Part shown: one piece after another, positions 18,241 to 25,644 of the stretch
How positions within the stretch are numbered: position 1 is the first letter of the stretch
How the letters are laid out: every line of letters begins with the position of its first letter
NCBI GenBank assembly: GCA_019685575.1
Contig: JABFQO010000005.1
Location: 62,001-126,000 of the forward strand
Reading direction: 5' to 3'
Source of the DNA: Candidatus Bathyarchaeota archaeon A05DMB-4
GTDB lineage: Archaea; Thermoproteota; Bathyarchaeia; Bathyarchaeales; SOJC01
DNA: 64,000 bases
Made by a program: the position numbers and the translations under genes
Notes under the pieces: generated by a model
Database searches by the model: none
Told to the model about the DNA's origin: nothing
The model's input: the letters and a program-made list of their open reading frames with translations, nothing else

Positions 18241-18318
18241 TCTAGTCTAAGACGTGTTCTCACAGAAACCCAAAACCCGCCCTGCATAGTGCTATGCAAA
18301 AACGATACCTAGACTAGA
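18241..18318. repeat. Palindromic element A (shares a 14-bp motif with the element at 44.8 kb)
   Basis: The element is bounded by a perfect 9-bp inverted repeat, TCTAGTCTA at 18241-18249 and TAGACTAGA at 18310-18318. Inside lies a second perfect stem, TGCATAG/CTATGCA at 18283-18298, with a 2-base loop. Fourteen bases at 18304-18317 (CTAGTCTAGGTATC on the minus strand) recur exactly near 44844 and are also followed there by a hairpin. It lies between the restriction gene and the initiator tRNA. It may be a small structured RNA, a terminator or a miniature mobile element. Confidence 0.6.
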
Positions 18319-18370
18319 GAGCCGCGTGCGCGCACACAAAAAACGCCCAACCTCCAGAATGCATAAGAGA

Positions 18371-18449
18371 TGGTAGCGGGGGGTAGATTTGAACTACCGA
18401 TCTCTGGGTTATGAGCCCAGCGGGTTAAACCTGGCTACCCCACCCCGCT
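18371..18449 (-). tRNA. Initiator tRNA-Met (anticodon CAT), CCA encoded
   Basis: Read on the minus strand, the acceptor arms AGCGGGG and CCCCGCT pair fully and make an A1:U72 pair, the archaeal/eukaryotic initiator hallmark. The anticodon stem-loop is CTGGG CTCATAA CCCAG, with the three G-C pairs typical of initiators. The T arm GGTAG TTCAAAT CTACC is complete. The discriminator A is followed by encoded CCA (18371-18373). No intron is seen. The tRNA body is 18374-18449. Confidence 0.95.
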
Positions 18450-18583
18450 TCTTCACCGAAGCCTTAACATAAATCGCGTGTGTGGTGTAAGTAGTTAGAA
18501 TCGTGTCTTTTAAAAACTTATCCATGAACCATACGAAAAACCTATACAGCCTAAAGCCATGTCTAAAGAGAGAAGGTGAACCC

Positions 18584-19228
18584 GTGGACAAAACAATCTT
18601 CCACGAACTATTCAAACCCAAACTAAAAAAACCCACACTAATCGTCGGACTCCCAGGCTTCGGCAACGTCGGCAAAATCACAGCAAAACTCCTAATCAGA
18701 TTCGCAAACGCCAAACCCTTCGCAGAACTCTACTCACCCTTCTTCCCCGACTACGTACTCATCAACCCAGAAGGAATCTGCCGACCACCCCGCTACGAAT
18801 TCTACGCATCCTCAACAGAAAAAACCAACCTAATCATACTAACCGGCGACACACAACCATCCCTCGACGACGTAGTCGCACACTACGAACTATGCAACGA
18901 AATCCTCGACCACAGCCTCGAATACCAAACCCAATCACTAATCACAATCGGCGGCGTACCCGTCTCCACACCAACAAAAGAAGTCTACGTAGCAGCCACC
19001 TCACACGAACTCGCCACAGAAATCATGAGCAAAGGAGCACTCATCTACGGAAAAGGCAGAATCATGGGAGGCACAGGACTCTTTCTCGGACTCGCCAAAG
19101 AACGCGGCCTAAAAGGAATATGCCTCTTAGGCGCAACCACAGGAACAAAACCCGACAAAGGCGCAGCACTCGAAGTCTTCAAATTCCTAACAAAAATCCT
19201 CGAAACAAAAGTAAACGAGGCACTATAA
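18584..19228 (+). CDS. PAC2 family protein (proteasome assembly chaperone-like)
   Basis: The 214 residues from the GTG at 18584 show VGLPGFGNVGKITAKLLI near 20 and TIGGVPV near 125. A glycine-rich GKGRIMGGTGLFLGLAKERGL follows near 160. These are typical of archaeal PAC2 (COG2047) proteins. Related eukaryotic chaperones help assemble the proteasome core; the archaeal role is not established. The frame is open from 18503, but AGAAGGTGA 5 bases before the GTG fixes the start. The coding strand is markedly C/A-rich, the opposite of the G/T-rich stretch a few kilobases upstream. Confidence 0.88.
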   Translation: MDKTIFHELFKPKLKKPTLIVGLPGFGNVGKITAKLLIRFANAKPFAELYSPFFPDYVLINPEGICRPPRYEFYASSTEKTNLIILTGDTQPSLDDVVAHYELCNEILDHSLEYQTQSLITIGGVPVSTPTKEVYVAATSHELATEIMSKGALIYGKGRIMGGTGLFLGLAKERGLKGICLLGATTGTKPDKGAALEVFKFLTKILETKVNEAL

Positions 19229-19289
19229 CGGGAAAAACATTAATATTCATTAAACACATTGTGGATTGCATAATGTAAAGTGAAGATTC

Positions 19290-19517
19290 ATGTTAAAAAT
19301 TAACAGTTTAATGAAGAAAGCCGCAAGCGGACGAGTTGGAAAAATCCTCTTAACCCTCATTGCAGCAGCGTTGATGTTTGGCGGTCCAACCTATCTTATA
19401 TACGCGGCTAGGAAGGCTCTTCCGTTCCCGTATTTAGAAATTCTAGGAATAGTGTTATTTTTTGTCGGACTTTATGTTTTCTTACAAGTCTACGCGGAAG
19501 AAAAACCTGCGTCGTGA
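19290..19517 (+). CDS. Small membrane protein, two helices
   Basis: This is a protein of 75 residues with two hydrophobic helices (ILLTLIAAALMFGGPTYLIY and LEILGIVLFFVGLYVFLQVY) and a basic N terminus, so the ends are probably cytoplasmic. I do not recognise a family. The next small gene, 80 bases downstream, encodes a protein of similar size and topology, and the two may be related or interact. The first ATG is 19290; an in-frame ATG at residue 8 is equally possible. Confidence 0.6.
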   Translation: MLKINSLMKKAASGRVGKILLTLIAAALMFGGPTYLIYAARKALPFPYLEILGIVLFFVGLYVFLQVYAEEKPAS

Positions 19518-19597
19518 CTTGCCATTTGAAACATCAGCCTTAAATAAATCCTTTAAACTATTGAATAGAACCACAAAAAACAAAAGAGGTTTCGACA

Positions 19598-19813
19598 TTG
19601 AGCAGTGAAGAAGCACCTGTGGGCTTAAGAATAGGCGAACGATTCTTTGGACTAATGCTTATCCTCATCGGAGTCATTGTGTTCTATTTTGCTTACACGA
19701 GTATTTCATCGCTTCTTTCGATCGTGCCTTATCCAGGGTTCTTTCTGTTTGCAGGTGTGGTGCTGATACTTATCGGCGTGTTGCTAATTTTCGCTAGGTC
19801 AGGAGAGGAATAA
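19598..19813 (+). CDS. Small membrane protein, two helices
   Basis: The 71 residues start at a TTG with AGAGGT about 8 bases upstream. There are two membrane helices (GLMLILIGVIVFYFAYTSI and GFFLFAGVVLILIGVLLIFA) joined by a short loop containing PYPGFF. It resembles its upstream neighbour in size and layout, which also has PFPYLE between its helices. The CBS-domain gene begins 23 bases after it, so the small proteins may form a membrane unit with a nucleotide sensor. No function is assigned. Confidence 0.65.
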   Translation: MSSEEAPVGLRIGERFFGLMLILIGVIVFYFAYTSISSLLSIVPYPGFFLFAGVVLILIGVLLIFARSGEE

Positions 19814-19836
19814 GCACAGGATGGAGGAAACCGGGT

Positions 19837-20289
19837 GTGGCGGGAATCATTCCTGTTAGGGACATCATGAGTACCAAAGTGAGAACGGCGAAAACTGAGT
19901 CGACGATGATGGAAGTCGTGCGAAAAATGAACAAGTTCGACGTGGGATCAATCGTCATTCTTGACAGTGCAGCAAGACCGGTGGGCATTGTTACTGAGCG
20001 AGATGTTTTGCGGAAGATTGTAGAGCCTCAGTTGCCACCTGATTCAGTCAAGGCGTTGCAGGTAATGTCGGCGCCTTTGGTTACAATTAACGCGGATGCC
20101 GGGGTGGAGCAGGCAGCGAAGTTGATGAGTAAAAAACGGATTAAGAAGCTTCCCGTAGTTGACGGTGGCAAGCTTGTGGGCATCGTTACGAGCATGGACA
20201 TCATGCGGAGTCAGCCCAAGCTTATCTCTGAATTGAGTGATTTAATCTGCCGTATTATTCTTCTGAGAAAAAATGATGCGGTGTCGTGA
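19837..20289 (+). CDS. Protein with two CBS domains
   Basis: The 150 residues form a CBS pair (Bateman module): IPVRDIMSTKVRTA near 5, PVGIVTERDVLRKIV near 48, VMSAPLVTINADAG near 75 and LVGIVTSMDIMRS near 112. Such modules bind adenine nucleotides or S-adenosylmethionine and regulate partner proteins. No catalytic domain is attached. The start is a GTG with GGAGG 8 bases before it, and the gene lies 23 bases after a small membrane protein gene. Partner and ligand are unknown. Confidence 0.9.
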   Translation: MAGIIPVRDIMSTKVRTAKTESTMMEVVRKMNKFDVGSIVILDSAARPVGIVTERDVLRKIVEPQLPPDSVKALQVMSAPLVTINADAGVEQAAKLMSKKRIKKLPVVDGGKLVGIVTSMDIMRSQPKLISELSDLICRIILLRKNDAVS

Positions 20290-20650
20290 GAGAAAATTTC
20301 AGCGGTTAGTTGAGGTTTTTGGCTGAAGAGAGGAGAAGGTTTGTAGAATTTGTGTATCTCAACTTTCCGCCTCATTAGAGGATTGTTCTAGAACAAAGTT
20401 CTATATAGTTTTTTCTTAAAAATTCTGAAGTCGTTGGAAGAAATGATGGGGGTTTTGAGGGTTGGGCGAGTTTCTAACCCTAACTCGCTCTTAATGGGTG
20501 GCGTTGATTTGACTTTTTTAGGCATATAATAGAAGTGCGAATACACGAACTCTCTGGGTACATTTTTTGAAGACTATGTATAGCCTTTTGTCTTTGTGTG
20601 AGAAATGAAGATTGACGGAATTAGGACAAGGAAGGGTGTGTGAGAGATTG
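20290..20650. other. 360-base gap between convergent genes with an orphan promoter-like site and hairpin
   Basis: A perfect 14-bp palindrome TTGTTCTAGAACAA lies at 20383-20396 and overlaps AGAAC-AAA-GTTCT. A TATA-like CTATATAG follows at 20401. Downstream, GCGAGTT at 20466-20472 pairs with AACTCGC at 20482-20488. A 28-codon ORF (20443-20529, start ATGATG, preceded by GGAAGAA) spans the hairpin. A promoter here has no recognised gene to drive, so a small RNA or peptide is possible. Nothing else is seen. Confidence 0.35.
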
Positions 20651-22351
20651 TTATGGTAGGGTTTTTATGTAAATTGTCCTCAGTCCCTCGTCGGTGTACA
20701 CTCGTATTACAATGTTTTTGCCCCGTAGTGCTGTCCAGTCCCATTGGCACGTGATGGTGGCTGTGCTGTCTGTTCCGAGCAACAATGGAAGAGACGTGCT
20801 TGTGGCGTTTACTTCGGTTCCGTTGGCCAGTAGGATTGAGATTCTTGTTATGTTAGCGCTTCTGGTGGAGGATAAGTCGTTATGAAGTGTTATTTCGAAT
20901 TGTGACGTGTTCGCCGTGTTAAAGACTGTTGACGTGACGTTCAAGTAAACCGTATAGTTCAGAGCGCTTATAGGGGTTCTAATCACGCGGAAAGTCGCGA
21001 ACCCTTCGTCAGTGTAAACGTTGATGTTGACTGTTTTGTTGAGGTATGTTGTCCAACTCCATGAACAACCAAACATCGTCGTCTCGCCTATCCCGACACT
21101 GTACGGACCAGATAGTGGCAGGGTTATGAGGTTCTGAGAGGTTTCTGTGCCATTCTCAAAAGTCACCGTGATTTTCGTGATGGTTGCTGTTTTTATCGAG
21201 TATGGGGAGTTTTTAACCGTAACCAAGAAGCGATCAGTATCAGCGAAGACTGGTTCTTCGGGTATGCTTAGCATGGCGGCGAGGGGTGTTCTTTTCTGGC
21301 CTGATTCTTTTACGCCTTGCAACATGTACACGGTAACTATGGTGTTGTTGTTTCTGAGGCTTGTCCAGTTCCAATTGCATGTAAATGTGGCCGTCGAGTT
21401 GCCGAGCACGCCGTTATTGGAAGAGTTTAACGAAGGTGTCACGTTTACAACTGTACCGTTCTGCATGCGCGCCTCTATTTTTGTGACGTTGAGGGGCGTG
21501 TTTGTTGAAACGTTGTTTTTGACAGTGACATTAAAGTGCATAGTGTCAGCGGGGTTGAAAGCTATGTCCTGAACCGTGAAAGCAAGTCTTGGCACCACTG
21601 TAGCATTTGTTCCAAAATAGCCCTGAAGCGTCCTGACCGTGATGTTATGGCTACCGCCGATTGTTGCGTAAGATGCCCAACTATAATTAAGATTAAACGT
21701 TTTAGACTCACCCGGCGAAAGCGCGAATGGCAAACTCGGCTTGGTATAATTAGTTATCTCGTATTCGTCAATCCATATTTTTGTAACATTAAGATGAGTC
21801 GCTGACAAGTTATCATTTCGAAGCGTCACGGTGAAGTTGCTAACTCCCAAAATGGGGTTAAAATCAACATTCGCCACCAGTAGCCTACTGTACGGAAGGA
21901 CGGCTGCCGAAGTTGAGCCTATTCCATTTTTAACAAACACTGAAACAATTAATGTTCGGTTTACCAAAGAAGACCAAAAAGTTCTCACCGAGAAAGTTTG
22001 GCTTTGTCCTCGTGAAAGGGAGAACGGAAGTGTGGGTAGCACGTTGGTTGCGTAATGCAGTGTGCCTTCGTCTTTAACTGAATACGCTATGGATTCAATT
22101 TCGACGAACTCGTCGGGCGAGAATGAAGGATTAAGCACCGTTACATTAAACAGTGTTGCGTTTTGCGGCGGAAAATAAACATCAACTATGGACACGGTGT
22201 TTTTCTCCGGGATTTTTTCTTTTAGCGACAAATAGAAGCCCATTGTCCAAAGGTACGAAAGAACACCGCCAATTATAGCCGACAACAAAAGTAAAATGAC
22301 AAGCGCTATAGTTGAAAGAGCCTTCATGTTTTTATCAAATCTTCTATACAT
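20651..22351 (-). CDS. Membrane-anchored surface protein with tandem Ig-like repeats
   Basis: The 566 residues have an N-terminal helix (ALSTIALVILLLLSAIIGG) in signal-anchor style. They then carry five or so repeats of about 95 residues. Each repeat contains a segment like FNVTVxNxxS, an N-x-T-rich strand, a tryptophan pair such as CNWNWTSL or CQWDWTAL, and ends near VYTDEG or VYMLQG. Asparagine-linked glycosylation sites are abundant. The start has GGGAG 7 bases upstream. No enzymatic motif is visible. It is likely an adhesin or cell-surface stalk, and I know no named family that fits exactly. Confidence 0.8.
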   Translation of the reverse strand: MYRRFDKNMKALSTIALVILLLLSAIIGGVLSYLWTMGFYLSLKEKIPEKNTVSIVDVYFPPQNATLFNVTVLNPSFSPDEFVEIESIAYSVKDEGTLHYATNVLPTLPFSLSRGQSQTFSVRTFWSSLVNRTLIVSVFVKNGIGSTSAAVLPYSRLLVANVDFNPILGVSNFTVTLRNDNLSATHLNVTKIWIDEYEITNYTKPSLPFALSPGESKTFNLNYSWASYATIGGSHNITVRTLQGYFGTNATVVPRLAFTVQDIAFNPADTMHFNVTVKNNVSTNTPLNVTKIEARMQNGTVVNVTPSLNSSNNGVLGNSTATFTCNWNWTSLRNNNTIVTVYMLQGVKESGQKRTPLAAMLSIPEEPVFADTDRFLVTVKNSPYSIKTATITKITVTFENGTETSQNLITLPLSGPYSVGIGETTMFGCSWSWTTYLNKTVNINVYTDEGFATFRVIRTPISALNYTVYLNVTSTVFNTANTSQFEITLHNDLSSTRSANITRISILLANGTEVNATSTSLPLLLGTDSTATITCQWDWTALRGKNIVIRVYTDEGLRTIYIKTLP

Positions 22352-22483
22352 GGTCTACTCCCTTCGCATGAGATTACTGTGATGTGTTGTATTCAATTTT
22401 AACATTTACCTAATAAGCGTTAACCTTTAAACACCCCTAACCACGATAGCCCACAGAGAAAAACAAACCCATAAAACAATACA

Positions 22484-22490
22484 TTTAAAT
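22484..22490 (+). promoter_or_regulatory. Box A (TATA) element for the QueT-like gene
   Basis: TTTAAAT within ACATTTAAATCC is a good archaeal box A. Transcription would start about 25 bases downstream, near 22509-22512. That is exactly where the structured leader begins, so the hairpin would be the first thing transcribed. Confidence 0.55.
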
Positions 22491-22509
22491 CCAAAAAACA
22501 TAACTGGGC

Positions 22510-22598
22510 ATGTATGGCGGGTGAGTGGGGTGCCTCCCCACCCGTTCCGCCATGTTTAGGAAATATAAACCCCGGGCGTGTGGGAGGTGAAAGAAGGT
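22510..22598 (+). promoter_or_regulatory. Structured 5' leader, candidate riboswitch or translational attenuator
   Basis: A perfect outer stem ATGGCGG (22514-22520) with CCGCCAT (22547-22553) encloses an inner stem GTGGGG (22525-22530) with CCCCAC (22536-22541), loop TGCCT. The strand CCTCCCCAC (22533-22541 region) is also complementary, with one bulged C, to GTGGGAGG, which contains the ribosome-binding site of the following gene. Two exclusive folds, one masking the ribosome site, are therefore possible. It does not match the preQ1, TPP or fluoride aptamer cores that I know. Ligand control is inference. Confidence 0.5.
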
Positions 22599-23294
22599 TT
22601 GAATGTTAAAGATTTGGCGTTGGCGGCTATCGTTGCGGCACTTTATGCTGTGCTTGTAGTGGCTTTGGCTGGGATTAGTTTTCAGTTGGTACAAGTAAGA
22701 GTGGCGGATGCTTTGATTCCTTTGTCTATTGTTTTGGGGTGGCCGGCAGTGGTGGGAGTGACGGTTGGTTGTGTCATTAGTAACGTGGTGACTCCGATGC
22801 CCAGCGTGCTCATAGACATCACTTTCGGCGCGACTGCGAATTTTTTCGCAAGTGTGTTGGCTTGGAAAATCGGCAAACTGAAGTATCGAGGTGTTTTGGA
22901 TGCGGGTGTGTCTTTCGTTCTCGTTGCCATGCTTGCCAGTTTGTCGCTCTTTTCTTGGACAATGCTTCACACGGGTTTCTTTGGTGGTCCATGGTTTACG
23001 ATTGCAGGCTTGGAGTTCGTTAATGGTGCCTTGAATAGTGTCTTTTTCGTTTTGTATCTGTTTATCCTCGTGTGGGTGGCGGTGCATTTCAGAATAGAGA
23101 GCAGAGTAAACGATTTCGTGGGTTGTCTGGCGGCAGCGGTCACCGTGACTTTCGTGGTAGGCACATATTTAGCGTGGCTCACTGGGATGGAGCTTTGGGT
23201 TTGGTGGCTCGGCATAGGCGCGGGCTCGCTGATTTCCATCTGTGGAATTGGCTACTTGTTGCTTCAAGTTCTCAGAAGAATAGAAATCCGTTGA
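22599..23294 (+). CDS. queT: QueT-family transporter (ECF S-component, queuosine/deazapurine precursor uptake)
   Basis: The 231 residues have six membrane helices. The first two carry AALYAVLVVALAGISFQLVQVRVADAL, which contains the VRVxxAL segment typical of QueT (PF06177), and VVTPMPSVLIDITFGATANF follows near 75. The QueT family imports 7-deazapurine precursors through energy-coupling-factor transporters. In an archaeon the likely use is archaeosine or queuosine-like tRNA modification. GGAGGTGA 8 bases upstream fixes the start at TTG 22599, although the frame is open from 22578. No ECF ATPase or T-component is adjacent. The 75 extra C-terminal residues, with two more helices, are unusual. 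Confidence 0.82.
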   Translation: MNVKDLALAAIVAALYAVLVVALAGISFQLVQVRVADALIPLSIVLGWPAVVGVTVGCVISNVVTPMPSVLIDITFGATANFFASVLAWKIGKLKYRGVLDAGVSFVLVAMLASLSLFSWTMLHTGFFGGPWFTIAGLEFVNGALNSVFFVLYLFILVWVAVHFRIESRVNDFVGCLAAAVTVTFVVGTYLAWLTGMELWVWWLGIGAGSLISICGIGYLLLQVLRRIEIR

Positions 23295-23310
23295 ACACGA
23301 CCTTTATTCG

Positions 23311-24720
23311 TTAAATCTTTTTCTTTCTTTTCAACACGGCGATCAAAAATGTTAGTAGCGCAAGGAGTGGCAAGATTAACAAGACGGGAAACTCGGGCAC
23401 CACAATTATGGTTGAGGCTTGAGTCGTGTGCGTATAGCTGAAATAAATGGCAACGTGCGTAAAGTTGTACACCGCAGTATGCGCTTGGTTTTGTCCATTC
23501 ACAAAAACCGTGTAAGGCGACTCGATCAAATCTGCCGGGAAGACCACTCTGCAAATCCCTAACGTCCCGCTTGCGCCCGAGACTTGGAAGTTTATTTGTT
23601 TGGCTGCTTGATTAAAACTGAAACCAGAGATGATGGAATTGCTTATAGTGTAAACCTTGCGTGATCCAGTTTGAGACGTGACTGCGAATTCCCGGAAAGG
23701 TCCGATTAATGGGCGAGCATCCCGGTTGCCCGTAGCTATGTCGTACCATTGGTCGCCTATCCCGTTTCTATCGGCATCCGTGCCCGTATAGTCGCTCCAA
23801 TAATTGCCTTCTGAAAAATCGCCGGAGGTGTTCCACGAGTTAACAGTAGGGGTTGAGACGAATTTGACTTGTTTCGTGTTGTTTATGAAATTATTGTGGT
23901 GTATTACGTTATTTGCACTATTACTAAAAATCAACCCTGCTGTTTGACTGCGTTGAATGGTGTTGCCTATTACTTTGTTGTTGTTTCCATTGTTCTTCAT
24001 TTCGATTGATGAATTGTTATCTGTAAAGGTATTTCTCACAACCCAGTTTTGTGAAGAAGCGGCGAGGTTCACACCCAAGAAAATGCTCGAGGTGAAAGTG
24101 TTATTTTTTATGGTAAAACCCGTAGAACCATCTATAAGATAAACCCCAACATGAACCCCATGAAATACATTGTTTATAACAGAACCCGTTTGGGAATTAT
24201 AAGCATACACTCCGGCGCTTCCAAAAAATCCTGAGTCTCCGAGAAATGACGAAGAGACAACTGTGACATTAAAAGATGTCTCAGCCCGCACCGAGAATGA
24301 ACAGCCCGAAAAAACATTATCTTCTAACAAGGTATTATTTGAACGATAAACATAAACTCCAAACCCCTGATACTGGCTACCGGCGTTCCGTATTGTGAAA
24401 CCTCGAATTGTCACGTTGTTTGCTTTAACAACGGTTATGTTTTCGTTTTTGTTTTGGCCATCGATGATTGTAGACTCTCTGTTAGTGCCTTGTAGCGTTA
24501 AGCCATCTTTCGTGATGACTAGATTAGTTTCATTGTAAATACCGTTCGCAACCATTATCGTGGCGCCGGGATTAGCGGCGGTGATTGCGTCTTGTATAGT
24601 GGGGTATTGGCTAGGAACATTCAACACGCCCGGATTTGACAAGACGGGATGAATTGTTGCAAACGCAAAAAGCACACTCGTCAAGAGCAGAGTTGTTAGG
24701 AAAACCGCCTCAGTTCTCAA
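23311..24720 (-). CDS. Secreted parallel beta-helix (NosD-like) protein with PEF-type C-terminal sorting signal
   Basis: The protein has 469 residues, starting at TTG with a signal peptide. VPSQYPTIQDAITAANPGATI and short N-N-x-I-x-x-N repeats build a right-handed beta-helix (CASH/NosD fold), used for binding or cleaving polysaccharide. Near residue 300 comes EGNYWSDYTGTDADRNGIGD, a linker also found in the large protein at 49.6 kb. The C terminus VVPEFPVLLILPLLALL plus basic tail resembles the PEF-CTERM signal recognised by archaeosortase, so the protein is probably cut and lipid-anchored. No catalytic residues can be singled out. Confidence 0.85.
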   Translation of the reverse strand: MRTEAVFLTTLLLTSVLFAFATIHPVLSNPGVLNVPSQYPTIQDAITAANPGATIMVANGIYNETNLVITKDGLTLQGTNRESTIIDGQNKNENITVVKANNVTIRGFTIRNAGSQYQGFGVYVYRSNNTLLEDNVFSGCSFSVRAETSFNVTVVSSSFLGDSGFFGSAGVYAYNSQTGSVINNVFHGVHVGVYLIDGSTGFTIKNNTFTSSIFLGVNLAASSQNWVVRNTFTDNNSSIEMKNNGNNNKVIGNTIQRSQTAGLIFSNSANNVIHHNNFINNTKQVKFVSTPTVNSWNTSGDFSEGNYWSDYTGTDADRNGIGDQWYDIATGNRDARPLIGPFREFAVTSQTGSRKVYTISNSIISGFSFNQAAKQINFQVSGASGTLGICRVVFPADLIESPYTVFVNGQNQAHTAVYNFTHVAIYFSYTHTTQASTIIVVPEFPVLLILPLLALLTFLIAVLKRKKKI

Positions 24721-24806
24721 CTATGTGCACGCTCTGTCAATAGAAACATTGTAAACACTCAAATATTTGTTATTTCTTTCCAGCAAATAATGACGCGTAA
24801 AAACCG

Positions 24807-25628
24807 TTAAACAGAAATCTCCATCGTCTGCTTTGGATACTTTGCTTGGAAAACTTTGCTGAAAGACTTTCTCGGACGCGTGAACTGGTTGATTTTTTGT
24901 TGGATTCGTCGGTAGATGAAGTAACGTTTTACGTTTCGGGTAATATCGTTAATGCCTCTTTCATGAGAATGAAAAACGCTGAAGGCCTGGTCGATAACTA
25001 TTCTGTAACCGCGGGCAACCATTTCTTTACTCCAATCGTAATCCTCCAATCCGTAACGCTTGCTTTCGGGAATAATTTGGAGTAGTTTTTCGTCGAAGGG
25101 GTAGATTTGCCATAAGGATTTTCTGATTATGCAGTTGACTGTGGAGCACCAATCCTGCCGCAGAAACATTTTTTGGCCTAAAACGTAAATCCATTCATTC
25201 ACACTTTCAAAAGAAGCCCTTTCAGGGTGAGCGATGAAAAACCCGCTTACGCCTGCAGTGTTTGGATTCTCAAAATGCCTTAATCCATCCTGTAGCCAAT
25301 ACAAAGATACGGGAAGAGAATGCGCGTTTGTTAGGCAAACTAACTCGTTCTCAGCCGCGTTTACGCCTAGATTTGTGGAGTAGGCGTGAGAAAAATCATC
25401 GTCAGCAAGGGGCACCAGTTTAAGTCCAACCTTCTCCTTGAAACATTTTGCCACGGTTTTTTGCAGAATTCTGCGTAATTCATGCAGTTTTCTTTTGGTG
25501 GAATAATTGTCGACTATAATTATTTCCGACGGGCAGATCGTTTGCATAGATAGGCTTTCTATTAGTCTTTCGAAGTGTGTTTCTTTGTCGCGAGTTCTGA
25601 TGACAACTGAAACACTCAAGGCAGTCAT
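24807..25628 (-). CDS. Family 2 glycosyltransferase
   Basis: The 273 residues start with the GT-A fold SVSVVIRTRDKETHFERLIESL. IIIVDNYST lies near 38 and ADDDFSHAYSTNLGVNAAEN near 75, followed by GLEDYDWSKEM near 197, which would carry the catalytic base. The enzyme would transfer a sugar from a nucleotide donor onto a lipid or protein acceptor at the inner face of the membrane. It follows a second GT2 gene by 16 bases on the same strand, and the pair probably works in one glycan pathway. The acceptor is unknown. Confidence 0.9.
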   Translation of the reverse strand: MTALSVSVVIRTRDKETHFERLIESLSMQTICPSEIIIVDNYSTKRKLHELRRILQKTVAKCFKEKVGLKLVPLADDDFSHAYSTNLGVNAAENELVCLTNAHSLPVSLYWLQDGLRHFENPNTAGVSGFFIAHPERASFESVNEWIYVLGQKMFLRQDWCSTVNCIIRKSLWQIYPFDEKLLQIIPESKRYGLEDYDWSKEMVARGYRIVIDQAFSVFHSHERGINDITRNVKRYFIYRRIQQKINQFTRPRKSFSKVFQAKYPKQTMEISV

Positions 25629-25644
25629 TCTTTCCTCATTATTT

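Noticed and set aside
18892-19278. 128-residue arginine-rich plus-strand ORF inside the PAC2 gene
   Set aside because: Frame-shifted shadow of C/A-rich PAC2 codons; no ribosome site.
22485-23087. 200-residue minus-strand ORF opposite the QueT-like gene
   Set aside because: It is composed mostly of His, Arg, Gln and Thr, an antisense shadow of a membrane protein, and it would cover the promoter and leader.
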